Source: an uncultured Gammaproteobacteria bacterium
GTDB lineage: Bacteria; Pseudomonadota; Gammaproteobacteria; Magnimaribacterales; Magnimaribacteraceae
DNA: 64,000 nucleotides
Direction: 5' to 3'
Assembly: GCA_913031395.1 (NCBI GenBank)
Contig: CAJWDT010000001.1
Coordinates: forward strand, 1 to 64,000
Positions 19,520 through 28,422 of the stretch are shown piece by piece. The notes below the pieces were generated by a model. That model saw only the letters and a list, made by a program, of their open reading frames with translations, made no database searches and was not told the DNA's origin. How positions within the stretch are numbered: the stretch's first letter is position 1; each line of letters starts with the position of its first letter. The translations under genes and the position numbers were made by a program.

Positions 19520-20731
19520 ATGAACTTACAATTTACACAAGAAGAACTAGATTTTCAAAAAGAAGTTAGAGATTGGATTAAAGAAAATTATCCTGATGAC
19601 ATGAAAGAGAGGCTTATGAATGCTCCTAATGGTCATGTAACTAAAGAAGAGCATGTTAAGTGGCAGCAAGCTTTATATTCTAAAGGATGGGCAGGTATCA
19701 ATTGGCCTAAAGAATATGGGGGTGCATCTTTTACAGCTTCCCAAAAATATCTTTTTAGTAAAGAAATGGCAGCAGCAAGGGCACCAGGATTTACAGCCTT
19801 TGGCATCTCTATGGTATCCCCTGTAATAATGGCTTTTGGAACAGACGAGCAAAAGAAAAAATATCTTCCAGATATTTTATCTTCCAAGGTTTGGTGGTGT
19901 CAGGGATATTCTGAACCTGGATCCGGGTCTGATCTTGCTTCGCTCAAGACCAAAGCCGAAGATAAAGGAGACCATTATTTAGTTAATGGTGCTAAGACAT
20001 GGACCACCATGGCACAACATGCGGATATGATCTTTTGTTTAGTCAGAACAAGTCAAGAAGATATCAGACAAAAAGGAATTTCTTTCTTGCTTATAGATAT
20101 GCATTCAGAAGGCATTGAGGTTCAACCTATAAATACTTTAGATAGTACGCCCATAGGTCATCATGAAGTCAATACTGTTTTCTTTGAGGATGTAAAAGTT
20201 CCTAAAGAGAATCTCGTAGGAGAAGAGGGTAAAGGATGGACTTACGCAAAATATTTACTTGAGTTTGAAAGAGGGAATGGTTACTCCTCTGAGCTTTATC
20301 AGCAACTTCAACAACTGAAAGCAAAAGCAGCAATAGAAGATGCTAGTGGAAGTAAGTTATCAGAAGATCTAAATTTTATGGAGTCAATCGCTAAATTAGA
20401 AGTTCAAATTAATGCCATGGAAGCAACAGAACTTAGAATACTAGGAAGTTTAACAGCTGGTCAAAATGTAGGACCTGAATCTTCTCTTCTTAAAACAAGA
20501 GGTACTGAGATAGGTCAGGCTATAACTGAGTTAGCTGTTGAGTTGGTAGGTTATTATGGAATTCCTTTCAATAATCCGGGACCAGAAATTGGAAATAATG
20601 AACCGGCTATAGGAAGTTGGTTTGCCAATACCGCAGCTCCTAGATATTTTAATTACAGGAAGGCCAGTATTTATGCGGGTTCAAATGAAATTCAAAGAAA
20701 TATTATGGCTAAGTTAGTACTAGGTTTATAA
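19520..20731 (+). CDS. Acyl-CoA dehydrogenase
   Basis: WCQGYSEPGSGSDLASLKTKAE; YAGSNEIQRNIMAK. Confidence 0.94.
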   Translation: MNLQFTQEELDFQKEVRDWIKENYPDDMKERLMNAPNGHVTKEEHVKWQQALYSKGWAGINWPKEYGGASFTASQKYLFSKEMAAARAPGFTAFGISMVSPVIMAFGTDEQKKKYLPDILSSKVWWCQGYSEPGSGSDLASLKTKAEDKGDHYLVNGAKTWTTMAQHADMIFCLVRTSQEDIRQKGISFLLIDMHSEGIEVQPINTLDSTPIGHHEVNTVFFEDVKVPKENLVGEEGKGWTYAKYLLEFERGNGYSSELYQQLQQLKAKAAIEDASGSKLSEDLNFMESIAKLEVQINAMEATELRILGSLTAGQNVGPESSLLKTRGTEIGQAITELAVELVGYYGIPFNNPGPEIGNNEPAIGSWFANTAAPRYFNYRKASIYAGSNEIQRNIMAKLVLGL

Positions 20732-20734
20732 ATT

Positions 20735-21508
20735 ATGTTAGTTCTTGTTTCGCCTGCGAAAACTTTGGATTATGAATCTGATTTATCCATTAAAGATTTT
20801 ACAGTAGCTTCTCACCTGTCAGATAGTAAGCTTCTTATTGATGAACTTCAAAAAAAGAGTCCCGATGATCTTTCCTCTTTAATGGGACTAAGTGAAAAGT
20901 TGTCCCAACTAAATTTTGAAAGAAATATGAACTGGGTAAGGCCTTCTAAGCCTAGCGAGACAGCGCGACAAGCTATTTTTGCTTTTAAGGGAGATGTTTA
21001 TCAGGGTCTGGATGCCATCTCACTATCAAAGGCAGAAATAAATTATACCCAGAAGAATTTATGTATTTTGTCCGGGCTTTACGGATTTCTTAAACCACTA
21101 GATTTGATGTATCCCTATAGGCTCGAGATGGGAACAAAGATGCAGAATAAACGTGGCGAAAATCTTTACGAATTTTGGGGTTCTAAAATAACCAAATCTA
21201 TTAATAGCCTTGCAAAAGAAAATAAATCTAAAGCCATAGTAAATTTAGCCTCTGTTGAATATTTTTCTGTTCTAAAAAGAGATCAATTAGATTTACCTAT
21301 AATTAGTCCTATCTTTAAAGATTATAAAAATGGTCAATATAAAATTATCAGTTTTTTTGCTAAAAAAGCTCGTGGCACTATGACAAGGTTTATCATGCAA
21401 AATAAAGTCAAAAAAATAGAAGATTTAAATGACTTTAATTTAGATGGATATCGTTATAGCAAGAAAGACTCCGAAAAGTTTTCCCCTGTGTTCTTAAGAA
21501 AAGCTTAG
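20735..21508 (+). CDS. yaaA: Peroxide stress protein YaaA (DUF328/UPF0246)
   Basis: MLVLVSPAKTLDYES; LSGLYGFLKPLDLMYPYRLEMGTK; FFAKKARGTMTRFI. Confidence 0.94.
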   Translation: MLVLVSPAKTLDYESDLSIKDFTVASHLSDSKLLIDELQKKSPDDLSSLMGLSEKLSQLNFERNMNWVRPSKPSETARQAIFAFKGDVYQGLDAISLSKAEINYTQKNLCILSGLYGFLKPLDLMYPYRLEMGTKMQNKRGENLYEFWGSKITKSINSLAKENKSKAIVNLASVEYFSVLKRDQLDLPIISPIFKDYKNGQYKIISFFAKKARGTMTRFIMQNKVKKIEDLNDFNLDGYRYSKKDSEKFSPVFLRKA

Positions 21509-22356
21509 GCGCTAAATTCACCGTCGAGGTACTTTCTTCTCGGAAGCATGTCCTCAAACACAGGCTCAGTTTTTTCAGCTTTTGCCTTAAAAGCAACAGA
21601 CATCTCGTCTCCTATACCCACTGCAGTATTCCACAGAGCAATATGGTTTAGAGACTCCTCAACGGTATGATCTCTTCCATAATTCAGTGACTCTTTTGTA
21701 CCAGCTATAGCCAAGGGACCTTTTGAAGCAATCTCTTTTGCTATTTCCATGACTTTTTCCATCATGTCTTCTTTTGTATCAAATATCTCATTAACCAAGC
21801 CGTGACTTTTTGCTTCTTCTGGAAGGAATCTTCTTCCTGTGTAGGCTAATTCTCTAACTACACCTTCAGGTATCAGTCTTGGTATTCTTTGAAGTGTGCC
21901 GACATCTGCAGCCATCCCAATATTAATCTCCTGAATGCAAAAGAATGCATCTTTAGTGCAATATCTCATATCTGTAGCTGTCGCTAGATCAACACCACCA
22001 CCAACACAAGCTCCTTGAATTGCAGCAATGACTGGGATTCTCGCTTTTTCTAAGCATGTAATTGTATGCTGTAAGTCTAGTGTTACTCTATAACCTGACT
22101 CTTTTCTCATGCCCATGTGAGCATTAGGTTGCTTATCAGAAGGTGAGAAGTTTGCTAAATCCATTCCAGCACAGAAGTGTTTGCCTTCTCCGGATAAAAC
22201 GATCACTCTTGCTGCTGCATTATCTGAGATATCTTCAATTAAATGCGGTAATTCAGACCAAAAAGCTTTATTCATAGAGTTAAATTCTTCAGGTCTGGAT
22301 AATTTTATATGTGCGATCTTTTCATTTATTTCGTAATCAAAGCATGTGTATTCCAT
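21505..22356 (-). CDS. Enoyl-CoA hydratase/isomerase (crotonase) family
   Basis: GEGKHFCAGMDL; AIQGACVGGGVDLATATDMRYC. Confidence 0.92.
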   Translation of the reverse strand: MEYTCFDYEINEKIAHIKLSRPEEFNSMNKAFWSELPHLIEDISDNAAARVIVLSGEGKHFCAGMDLANFSPSDKQPNAHMGMRKESGYRVTLDLQHTITCLEKARIPVIAAIQGACVGGGVDLATATDMRYCTKDAFFCIQEINIGMAADVGTLQRIPRLIPEGVVRELAYTGRRFLPEEAKSHGLVNEIFDTKEDMMEKVMEIAKEIASKGPLAIAGTKESLNYGRDHTVEESLNHIALWNTAVGIGDEMSVAFKAKAEKTEPVFEDMLPRRKYLDGEFSA

Positions 22357-22374
22357 TTTTATCTCCTTAATTTA

Positions 22375-22542
22375 TTAGACAGTTTCAGCCAGTTCTATAA
22401 TTTCATCAACTTTTGCTTTTAGTTGATCGACATGATCAAAAGCTTTGTTGTGAGGCATAACAACTTTTCTTTCCCTGCTTAGAAGGTTTAAACCTTTTTT
22501 TAGTTCTTGAACTCTTTCTAATAACTTTTCTTTATTTTCCAT
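22375..22542 (-). CDS. Small ORF, 55 aa, charged helical protein (MENKEKLLERVQELKKGLNLLSRERKVVMPHNKAFDHVDQLKAKVDEIIELAETV)
   Basis: Complete ATG-to-TAA frame immediately upstream of and co-directional with the crotonase gene; below the 60-aa cutoff of the supplied track; composition looks coding. Confidence 0.55.
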   Translation of the reverse strand: MENKEKLLERVQELKKGLNLLSRERKVVMPHNKAFDHVDQLKAKVDEIIELAETV

Positions 22543-22601
22543 ATTAATTTTTCATATGATCTTAGAATGATATATTGTAGAAGAAAAGATAGTTTCAAGA
22601 A

Positions 22602-23411
22602 ATGGAAGTTTTAAAATTAAAAGAAATCTCGAATATAGTTCTTGATGCTGTAGAAGAAGCTTCAAAAGAAGTTATGGTCATTTATAACTCAGACGAATTT
22701 GAAGCTGAAGATAAAGAAGACGGATCTCCAGTCACTATAGCAGATAAGGTTTCTCATCAGATTTTAGTCTCTTCTCTAGAATCAATAGATGACAGTATTC
22801 CTGTTTTGTCTGAAGAAGGCGATAGTTTCAATTATGAAGTAGATTTGTTTTGGTTGATAGATCCTCTTGATGGCACTAAAGAATTTATAAACAAAAACGG
22901 AGAATTTACAGTTAATGTCGCTTTAGTTGAGAATGGAATCCCAATCTTAGGTGTTGTCTCAGCACCAGCTATAAATGAGACTTTTATAGGATTTGCTAAC
23001 GAAGCTTATAAAGTAATAAATAAAGAACATCGGAAAATAACTTCACGAAAACAATCAACCGATCATTGTCTTGTAACGGTTAGTAAAAGTCATAAAAGTG
23101 AAAAGGATCAGTTATTTATAGATCTATGTCACAAAGAATTCGGAAGTATAGAGGAGCTGCCGACTGGTAGTTCTCTTAAGCTATGCAGAGTGGCGGAAGG
23201 AAAGGCAGATATTTACAGCAGATTAGGGCCAACTTATCAGTGGGATATAGCCGCAGGACAGGCAGTCGCTGTTGCTGCTGGTGGAGTTGTATCTGATTTA
23301 AGTGGAAGACCCTTAAGATATGAATTTAAATCCTCTACAAAAAATCCTCAATTTTTTTGCGCAGGAGACAATTCTTTTTCTTGGAAAGATGTCTTTCTAA
23401 AGTTAGTTTAA
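22602..23411 (+). CDS. cysQ: 3'(2'),5'-bisphosphate nucleotidase CysQ (inositol monophosphatase family)
   Basis: DGSPVTIADKVSHQI; LSEEGD; FWLIDPLDGTKEFINKNGEFTVNVALVENG; QWDIAAGQAVAVAAGG. Confidence 0.92.
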   Translation: MEVLKLKEISNIVLDAVEEASKEVMVIYNSDEFEAEDKEDGSPVTIADKVSHQILVSSLESIDDSIPVLSEEGDSFNYEVDLFWLIDPLDGTKEFINKNGEFTVNVALVENGIPILGVVSAPAINETFIGFANEAYKVINKEHRKITSRKQSTDHCLVTVSKSHKSEKDQLFIDLCHKEFGSIEELPTGSSLKLCRVAEGKADIYSRLGPTYQWDIAAGQAVAVAAGGVVSDLSGRPLRYEFKSSTKNPQFFCAGDNSFSWKDVFLKLV

Positions 23412-24365
23412 GGTAAGAATAATTTTACCTATATTTTCATTTGATTCCATAATTGCATGGGCTTCATTACATTCAGACAAAGGCAAGGCTTTATAGACTA
23501 TAGGCTTAAGTTCACCAGACTCAAAAAGGGGAATAACTTTTTTAGATAGATCTTTCATAACTTGATTTTTCTTATCAATACTTCGAGCCCTGATCGTAGA
23601 GCCAATAATCTTTTGTCTCTTAATCATTAAATGCCCTAAGTTAACCTTAGTCTCAATACCGCCCATTAAACCTATTATGATTAATCGACCTTCTATCCCA
23701 AGTACTCCTAGATTATTTTCGAAATACTCGGCACCAACCGGATCAAGAATGATATGAACACCTTCAGGTGCCCAAGACTGAATTTTAGAAAATATGTCTT
23801 TTGATCTTACTTCGCCATCAGATGCTCCTAGATCAATACATTTTTTGATTTTGTCTTCTGACCCTGCTGTAACAAAACTTTCACAGCCAAATGCTTTAGC
23901 CAATTGTATTCCAGCCGTTCCTATACCGCTTGCTCCTGCATGGAAAACTACTTTTTCTCCTTTAGTCATTGAAGCCTCCATAAAAAGGTTTAACCAACAA
24001 GTTGCGTACACCTCTGGAATCGAAGCACTTTCTACCCAATCAAGATTTTTGGGTTTGTTTATTGCGTGGAATTCGGGACAAGAAACAAATTCTGCATAAC
24101 CACCACCCCCTAGAAGCGCCATAACCTCATCACCAACCTTCTTCGAAGTAACTTTCTTACCTATTCCTTCTATTATTCCACTGCACTCTAGTCCTAGAAT
24201 TTCACTAGCCCCAGGCGGCGGCGGGTAAAGCCCTTTTTTTTGTGCTAGATCAGCTCTATTAAGTCCAGCAGCCTTTACTTTTATTAAAACTTCATCATCT
24301 TTAAGTTCAGGTATTGGAAGTTCTGAAATTATAAGATTATTCTCTACTACTTCTATTGCCTTCAT
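23403..24365 (-). CDS. NAD(P)H-quinone oxidoreductase (zinc-less MDR / PIG3-like)
   Basis: AAGLNRADLAQKKGLYPPPPGASEILGLECSGII; HAGASGIGTAGIQLAKAFG. Confidence 0.92.
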   Translation of the reverse strand: MKAIEVVENNLIISELPIPELKDDEVLIKVKAAGLNRADLAQKKGLYPPPPGASEILGLECSGIIEGIGKKVTSKKVGDEVMALLGGGGYAEFVSCPEFHAINKPKNLDWVESASIPEVYATCWLNLFMEASMTKGEKVVFHAGASGIGTAGIQLAKAFGCESFVTAGSEDKIKKCIDLGASDGEVRSKDIFSKIQSWAPEGVHIILDPVGAEYFENNLGVLGIEGRLIIIGLMGGIETKVNLGHLMIKRQKIIGSTIRARSIDKKNQVMKDLSKKVIPLFESGELKPIVYKALPLSECNEAHAIMESNENIGKIILTLN

Positions 24366-24466
24366 ATTCTTTTCTATTTATAAACCCATTATTTATTTGA
24401 TTAAAACTTTAATCTTTATCTAAATTTGCACGAATATTAGCTAAAAATGTAAAATTCGCATTGATT

Positions 24467-25360
24467 ATGCCTAAAAAAGAACTCAAAAGTGAAAATTCTA
24501 TAGGAACTGCACTCCAAGAAATGGAGGCACTTGCTCCTGGAGGAGACTTACAGGCTTATATAAATTCTGTTCACAGTATTGGAATTTTAACCCCAGAAGA
24601 AGAAAGAAAACTTGCAGAAGATTTATATTACAGAAATGACCTAGACGCAGCTAGGAAGCTTGTTTTAGCTCATTTGAGGTTTGTTATTTACATAGCTAAA
24701 ACCTACTCTGGATATGGTCTATCAGAGGCTGACCTTATACAAGAAGGTAATGTTGGTTTGATGAAGGCTATAAGAAAATTTAATCCTGAAATGGGGGTTA
24801 GACTAGTTTCATTTGCAGTTCACTGGGTCAAAGCTGAAATACATGAATATGTCCTTAAAAACTGGAAAATTGTAAAAATTGCAACTACTAAAGCTCAAAG
24901 AAAACTATTTTTTAATCTAAGAAGTAAAAAGAAAGGTCTAGGCTGGTTAACAGAAGAAGAAGTTGAAGCTATGGCTAAAGATCTTGGAGTCAAACCGTCT
25001 GAAGTTAGAGAGATGGAAAAAAGACTAAGTGGAATAGACATGCCTTTTGACCCATTATCAGATTCAGATGATGATGAAGCATCATTTTCTCCTTCTCAGT
25101 ATCTAGAGGATATGGATGCAAACCCAGCTGATATTTTTGAAAAAGAAACTTTTGATGAAAATAATGCTAACCAACTTTATGAAGCGATCAATCAACTCGA
25201 CGATAGAAGTAGAGATATTTTACAAGATAGATGGTTGGCCGATCAAAAGCTAACACTGCATGAACTTGCAGAAAAATATGAGATTTCTGCAGAGAGAGTT
25301 CGCCAAATAGAAAAAAATGCAATGAAAAAAGTTAAACAGTCTTTCTCGGAAGGGGACTAG
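24467..25360 (+). CDS. rpoH: RNA polymerase sigma factor RpoH (sigma-32)
   Basis: Region 2 [85 protein letters not shown] (RpoH box); ATG at 24467 within the longer TTG-initiated track ORF. Confidence 0.95.
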   Translation: MPKKELKSENSIGTALQEMEALAPGGDLQAYINSVHSIGILTPEEERKLAEDLYYRNDLDAARKLVLAHLRFVIYIAKTYSGYGLSEADLIQEGNVGLMKAIRKFNPEMGVRLVSFAVHWVKAEIHEYVLKNWKIVKIATTKAQRKLFFNLRSKKKGLGWLTEEEVEAMAKDLGVKPSEVREMEKRLSGIDMPFDPLSDSDDDEASFSPSQYLEDMDANPADIFEKETFDENNANQLYEAINQLDDRSRDILQDRWLADQKLTLHELAEKYEISAERVRQIEKNAMKKVKQSFSEGD

Positions 25361-25361
25361 A

Positions 25362-26024
25362 GTGTTAACGGAAGAGCATCAAAAAAGTTTTGTACTTAGA
25401 CGTGGTCGTATAACTTCAAATCAAAAAAATGCATTAGATACACTTTGGGATAGATATGTATTGAAAGAAGGTGAGAATGTCGATAGTTTTTTATCCGATA
25501 AACACTCCGTTCTTGATATTGGCTTTGGAGCTGGAGAAACTACAACCTACTTAGCTAAAAATATGCCAAATAGTTCTATTTTAGGAGCTGAAGTATACCT
25601 TTCAGGAATAGGCTCTACATTAAGTCGGTCTAATGAAGAAAAGCTAACTAATATTAAAATCCTTAATAGTGATATTGTCCCTTTTTTAGAAGAAAAAATC
25701 TCTGATTGCTCATTTGATTTGGTCCTGATGTTTTACCCAGATCCTTGGCCTAAGCGCAAACACCACAAACGCAGATTGTTTCAAGAAGGATTTATTAATT
25801 TGATTCAAAGAAAATTAAGAAAAGACGGTATTTTTTACTTTAAAACAGATTGGAATCACTATTACGAGGAAGCCAAAAAACTTCCTTTTGAAAAGAAAAA
25901 ATGGAAAGTTTTAGACGAGGGTCAACTTGATATCCTTTTGCAGGAACTTCCAGAGACATCCTTCGAAAAAAAAGCCTTAAAAGCAAAGAGAGATTTAAAT
26001 AAGATTATCCTTCAAAAGGTCTAA
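25362..26024 (+). CDS. trmB: tRNA (guanine-N7-)-methyltransferase; GTG start
   Basis: RRGRITSNQKNAL; LDIGFGAGETT; MFYPDPWPKRKHHKRRLFQ. Confidence 0.95.
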   Translation: MLTEEHQKSFVLRRGRITSNQKNALDTLWDRYVLKEGENVDSFLSDKHSVLDIGFGAGETTTYLAKNMPNSSILGAEVYLSGIGSTLSRSNEEKLTNIKILNSDIVPFLEEKISDCSFDLVLMFYPDPWPKRKHHKRRLFQEGFINLIQRKLRKDGIFYFKTDWNHYYEEAKKLPFEKKKWKVLDEGQLDILLQELPETSFEKKALKAKRDLNKIILQKV

Positions 26025-26602
26025 CATATTAGTTTGGGTATCTCTTTTAGAAGTTTAGTGAAAGCAGCCGATCTATGAGAGATTAAATTTTTCTCTTCTT
26101 TTTTAAGTTCGGCAAGATGGAATCCGCTTTTAGTAATAAAAATTGGATCATATCCAAAACCATTCTCCCCTTTAAACTCTGTAGATATTTCTCCATCTAA
26201 AGATCCAAAGCTTTTTATGATTTTTCCTTTATAGAAGCCTACTAAGCAGCATTTGAATCTTGCTGTCCTCTGAGGATCTTTGATTGCTTTAAGATTCTCA
26301 AGAAGTTTAAGGCAATTATCTCTATCTTGGCCCGAATCAGCATACCTGGCAGAATAAATTCCTGGTTCACCATTTAGAATATCAACTTCGAGACCTGAAT
26401 CGTCTCCTATGGCAGGAACTTCAAGAGTATCTGAAATAAATTTTGCTTTAATGAGTGCATTCTCATAGAAAGTTTTCCCAGTTTCGGGTGGAAGGGATTC
26501 TATATTTGCGGGAATAGGAAAAAACTCATATTGAGTATTCTTGGCAAGTTCTTGAAATTCTTTTAATTTACCTAAGTTTTTCGTAGCAATAGCTATTTTC
26601 AT
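26021..26602 (-). CDS. rdgB: XTP/dITP diphosphatase (RdgB/HAM1)
   Basis: MKIAIATKNLGKLKEFQ; TFYENALIKAKF; GDDSGLEVDILNGEPGIYSARYA; GENGFGYDPIF; LISHRSAAF. Confidence 0.96.
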   Translation of the reverse strand: MKIAIATKNLGKLKEFQELAKNTQYEFFPIPANIESLPPETGKTFYENALIKAKFISDTLEVPAIGDDSGLEVDILNGEPGIYSARYADSGQDRDNCLKLLENLKAIKDPQRTARFKCCLVGFYKGKIIKSFGSLDGEISTEFKGENGFGYDPIFITKSGFHLAELKKEEKNLISHRSAAFTKLLKEIPKLIC

Positions 26603-27186
26603 TTTGAAATCTTATACATTGCTGTAGAAGCAAAGATATTTGGTAAAAAAGCTGTCAAAAAGTTCTCATTACCAGCGTTACTGAAAAATCTTTTTTCTAT
26701 TATATTGATACCGCAATCTTCACATAGCAACTCAAAGTCTGAAATTGTACAAAGGTGAATGTTAGGCGTGTTGTGCCACTTATCTGGAAGGGAACTGGTA
26801 ACTGGCATTTTTCCTGAGAGCAAAAGATTAATTCTAGTAGACCAATGACCAAAATTAGGGATGGTCACTATGCTCTCCCTGCCAATTCTAGTGACTTCTA
26901 ATAAAGCCTTTTTGGGCTCTTTTAATACCTGGATTGTTTGACTCATGATTACAGTATCGAAACTCTCATCTTTAAAATTATCTAATCCTTCATCGATATT
27001 TTGCTGAACAACGTTTAGTCCGGACTGGATACAGTTATTTATATTGGATTGATCAATTTCTATGCCCAAAGAAGAGGTATTGAGTTTTTCAGATAAATAT
27101 TTAAGAATTTCACCTTTTCCACACCCAAGATCCAGGATATCGGAATCTTTTTTTACCCAGTTTCTGATAACTTCTAATGTATTCAT
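26599..27186 (-). CDS. metW: Methionine biosynthesis protein MetW
   Basis: VLDLGCGKGEIL-type motif; VVQQNIDEGLDNF; VIMSQTIQVLKEPKKALLEVTRIG; VTIPNFGHWSTR. Confidence 0.95.
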   Translation of the reverse strand: MNTLEVIRNWVKKDSDILDLGCGKGEILKYLSEKLNTSSLGIEIDQSNINNCIQSGLNVVQQNIDEGLDNFKDESFDTVIMSQTIQVLKEPKKALLEVTRIGRESIVTIPNFGHWSTRINLLLSGKMPVTSSLPDKWHNTPNIHLCTISDFELLCEDCGINIIEKRFFSNAGNENFLTAFLPNIFASTAMYKISK

Positions 27187-28296
27187 TTAATTCTCTAAAA
27201 ATGACGAGAGACCATTCACATAATCTTTATCGGCGAACAAAAAAGAATCATGTCCATGCGGACTTTCAATTTCTAAATAACTTACATTTTTTTTAGCCTC
27301 AATAAGCGCATTAACTATTTCTTTAGACCTATCTGGAGAAAACCTCCAGTCTGTAGAAAAAGAAATGACCATTACTTGAGCTTCAATTTCTTGAAATGCC
27401 ATAGATAAATTTCCGTTGAATTTTTCGGCAGGATCAAAATAATCTAATATTTTTGTCATTAAAAGATAGGTATTAGCATCAAAGGACTCAGAAAATACAT
27501 CACCTTGATACCTTAGATAACTTTCTATCTCAAACTCGGCATCAAAACCAAAATTTAATTTATCTTCTTTGAGTTCTCTTCCAAATTTACTCCTCATGGC
27601 CTCTTCAGATAAGTAGGTTATATGACCAATCATTCTTGCTAGTCCTAAACCTTTTTTTGGAGATTTATTTTTTTCTAAATATCTTCCTGACTCAAAATCA
27701 GGATCATTAATTATTGCTTGCCTTGCAACCTCATTGAAGGCGATATTTTGGGCACTAAGCTTTGGTGCAGCGGCTACTATTCCCGCCTTCTTTATTCTTT
27801 TTGGAAAAAGACGCGACCATTCTAGAGCCTGCATACCTCCTAAGCTTCCGCCAACGACTGCATGCCATATTTTTATACCAAGAGAATCAGAAATCATGCT
27901 CTGACATTTAACCCAGTCTTGCACGGTTATGATGGGAAAGTCGGGTCCATAAGTTTCATTCGTTTCTTTATTTATCGAGCTGGGTCCTGTAGATCCATGA
28001 CATCCGCCAATATTATTTGGGCAGACTACGAAAAACTTTTCTGTATCAATTGCTTTTCCGGGTCCTATAAGTGAATCCCACCATCCAGGTCTGTCTTCAT
28101 CATCATAAGTCCCAGCAGCATGATGATTTCCACTAAGAGCATGACAAATAAGAATAGCATTTGAAGCTTCTGAGTTGAGGTCTCCATAGGTTTCGTAGAC
28201 TATATCTATATTGCTAAGGGTCTGACCACATTCAAGATCAAGATCTCCATCAAGAGATAACTTCTTAGCTTCTACGTTTCGTATTGAATTACTCAT
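27187..28296 (-). CDS. metX: Homoserine O-acyltransferase MetX
   Basis: CHALSGNHHAAG; GGCHGSTGPSS; VVGGSLGGMQALEWS nucleophile elbow; ATG at 28296 is preferred because the longer track ORF (TTG 28314) reads through a terminator hairpin. Confidence 0.95.
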   Translation of the reverse strand: MSNSIRNVEAKKLSLDGDLDLECGQTLSNIDIVYETYGDLNSEASNAILICHALSGNHHAAGTYDDEDRPGWWDSLIGPGKAIDTEKFFVVCPNNIGGCHGSTGPSSINKETNETYGPDFPIITVQDWVKCQSMISDSLGIKIWHAVVGGSLGGMQALEWSRLFPKRIKKAGIVAAAPKLSAQNIAFNEVARQAIINDPDFESGRYLEKNKSPKKGLGLARMIGHITYLSEEAMRSKFGRELKEDKLNFGFDAEFEIESYLRYQGDVFSESFDANTYLLMTKILDYFDPAEKFNGNLSMAFQEIEAQVMVISFSTDWRFSPDRSKEIVNALIEAKKNVSYLEIESPHGHDSFLFADKDYVNGLSSFLEN

Positions 28297-28297
28297 A

Positions 28298-28330
28298 AAA
28301 AAACCCGTTCGCAAAAGCTAAACAGGCTTA
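28298..28330 (-). terminator. Intrinsic terminator-like hairpin of metX leader (CCTGTTTAGCTTTTGCGAACGGG followed by T7)
   Basis: Minus-strand CCUGUU/AACGGG stem with inner GC/GC and UUUU loop, followed by seven U just before the ATG. Confidence 0.65.
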
Positions 28331-28336
28331 ATTAAA

Positions 28337-28388
28337 GGCATTAGCTGTATTTTAATTAAACGCCCGCAAGCTATGTCAAATCGGCGTT
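28337..28388 (-). ncRNA. SAM-II-like riboswitch aptamer upstream of metX
   Basis: Minus strand AACGCC-GATTTGACATAGCTTGCG-GGCGTT-TAATTAAAATACA-GCTAATG: 6-bp P1 (AACGCC/GGCGTT), loop CATAGC forms pseudoknot with 3' GCTA(A)TG; GATTTgAC and GCTAA match the SAM-II core. Confidence 0.82.
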
Positions 28389-28393
28389 AAACT

Positions 28394-28422
28394 ATTATAT
28401 TTGAACTATGCTTAGAAACCAA
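28394..28422 (-). promoter_or_regulatory. Predicted sigma-70 promoter for the metX leader (TTGGTT-N17-TATAAT)
   Basis: -35 at 28417-28422, -10 at 28394-28399, spacer 17; predicted start site lands at the first base pair of the aptamer P1. Confidence 0.6.

Noticed and set aside
24380-24466. Possible second SAM-II-like element upstream of rpoH (contains ATTAGCTAAAAATG)
   Set aside because: Only the GCTAA string is shared; no P1 stem or pseudoknot partner could be drawn.
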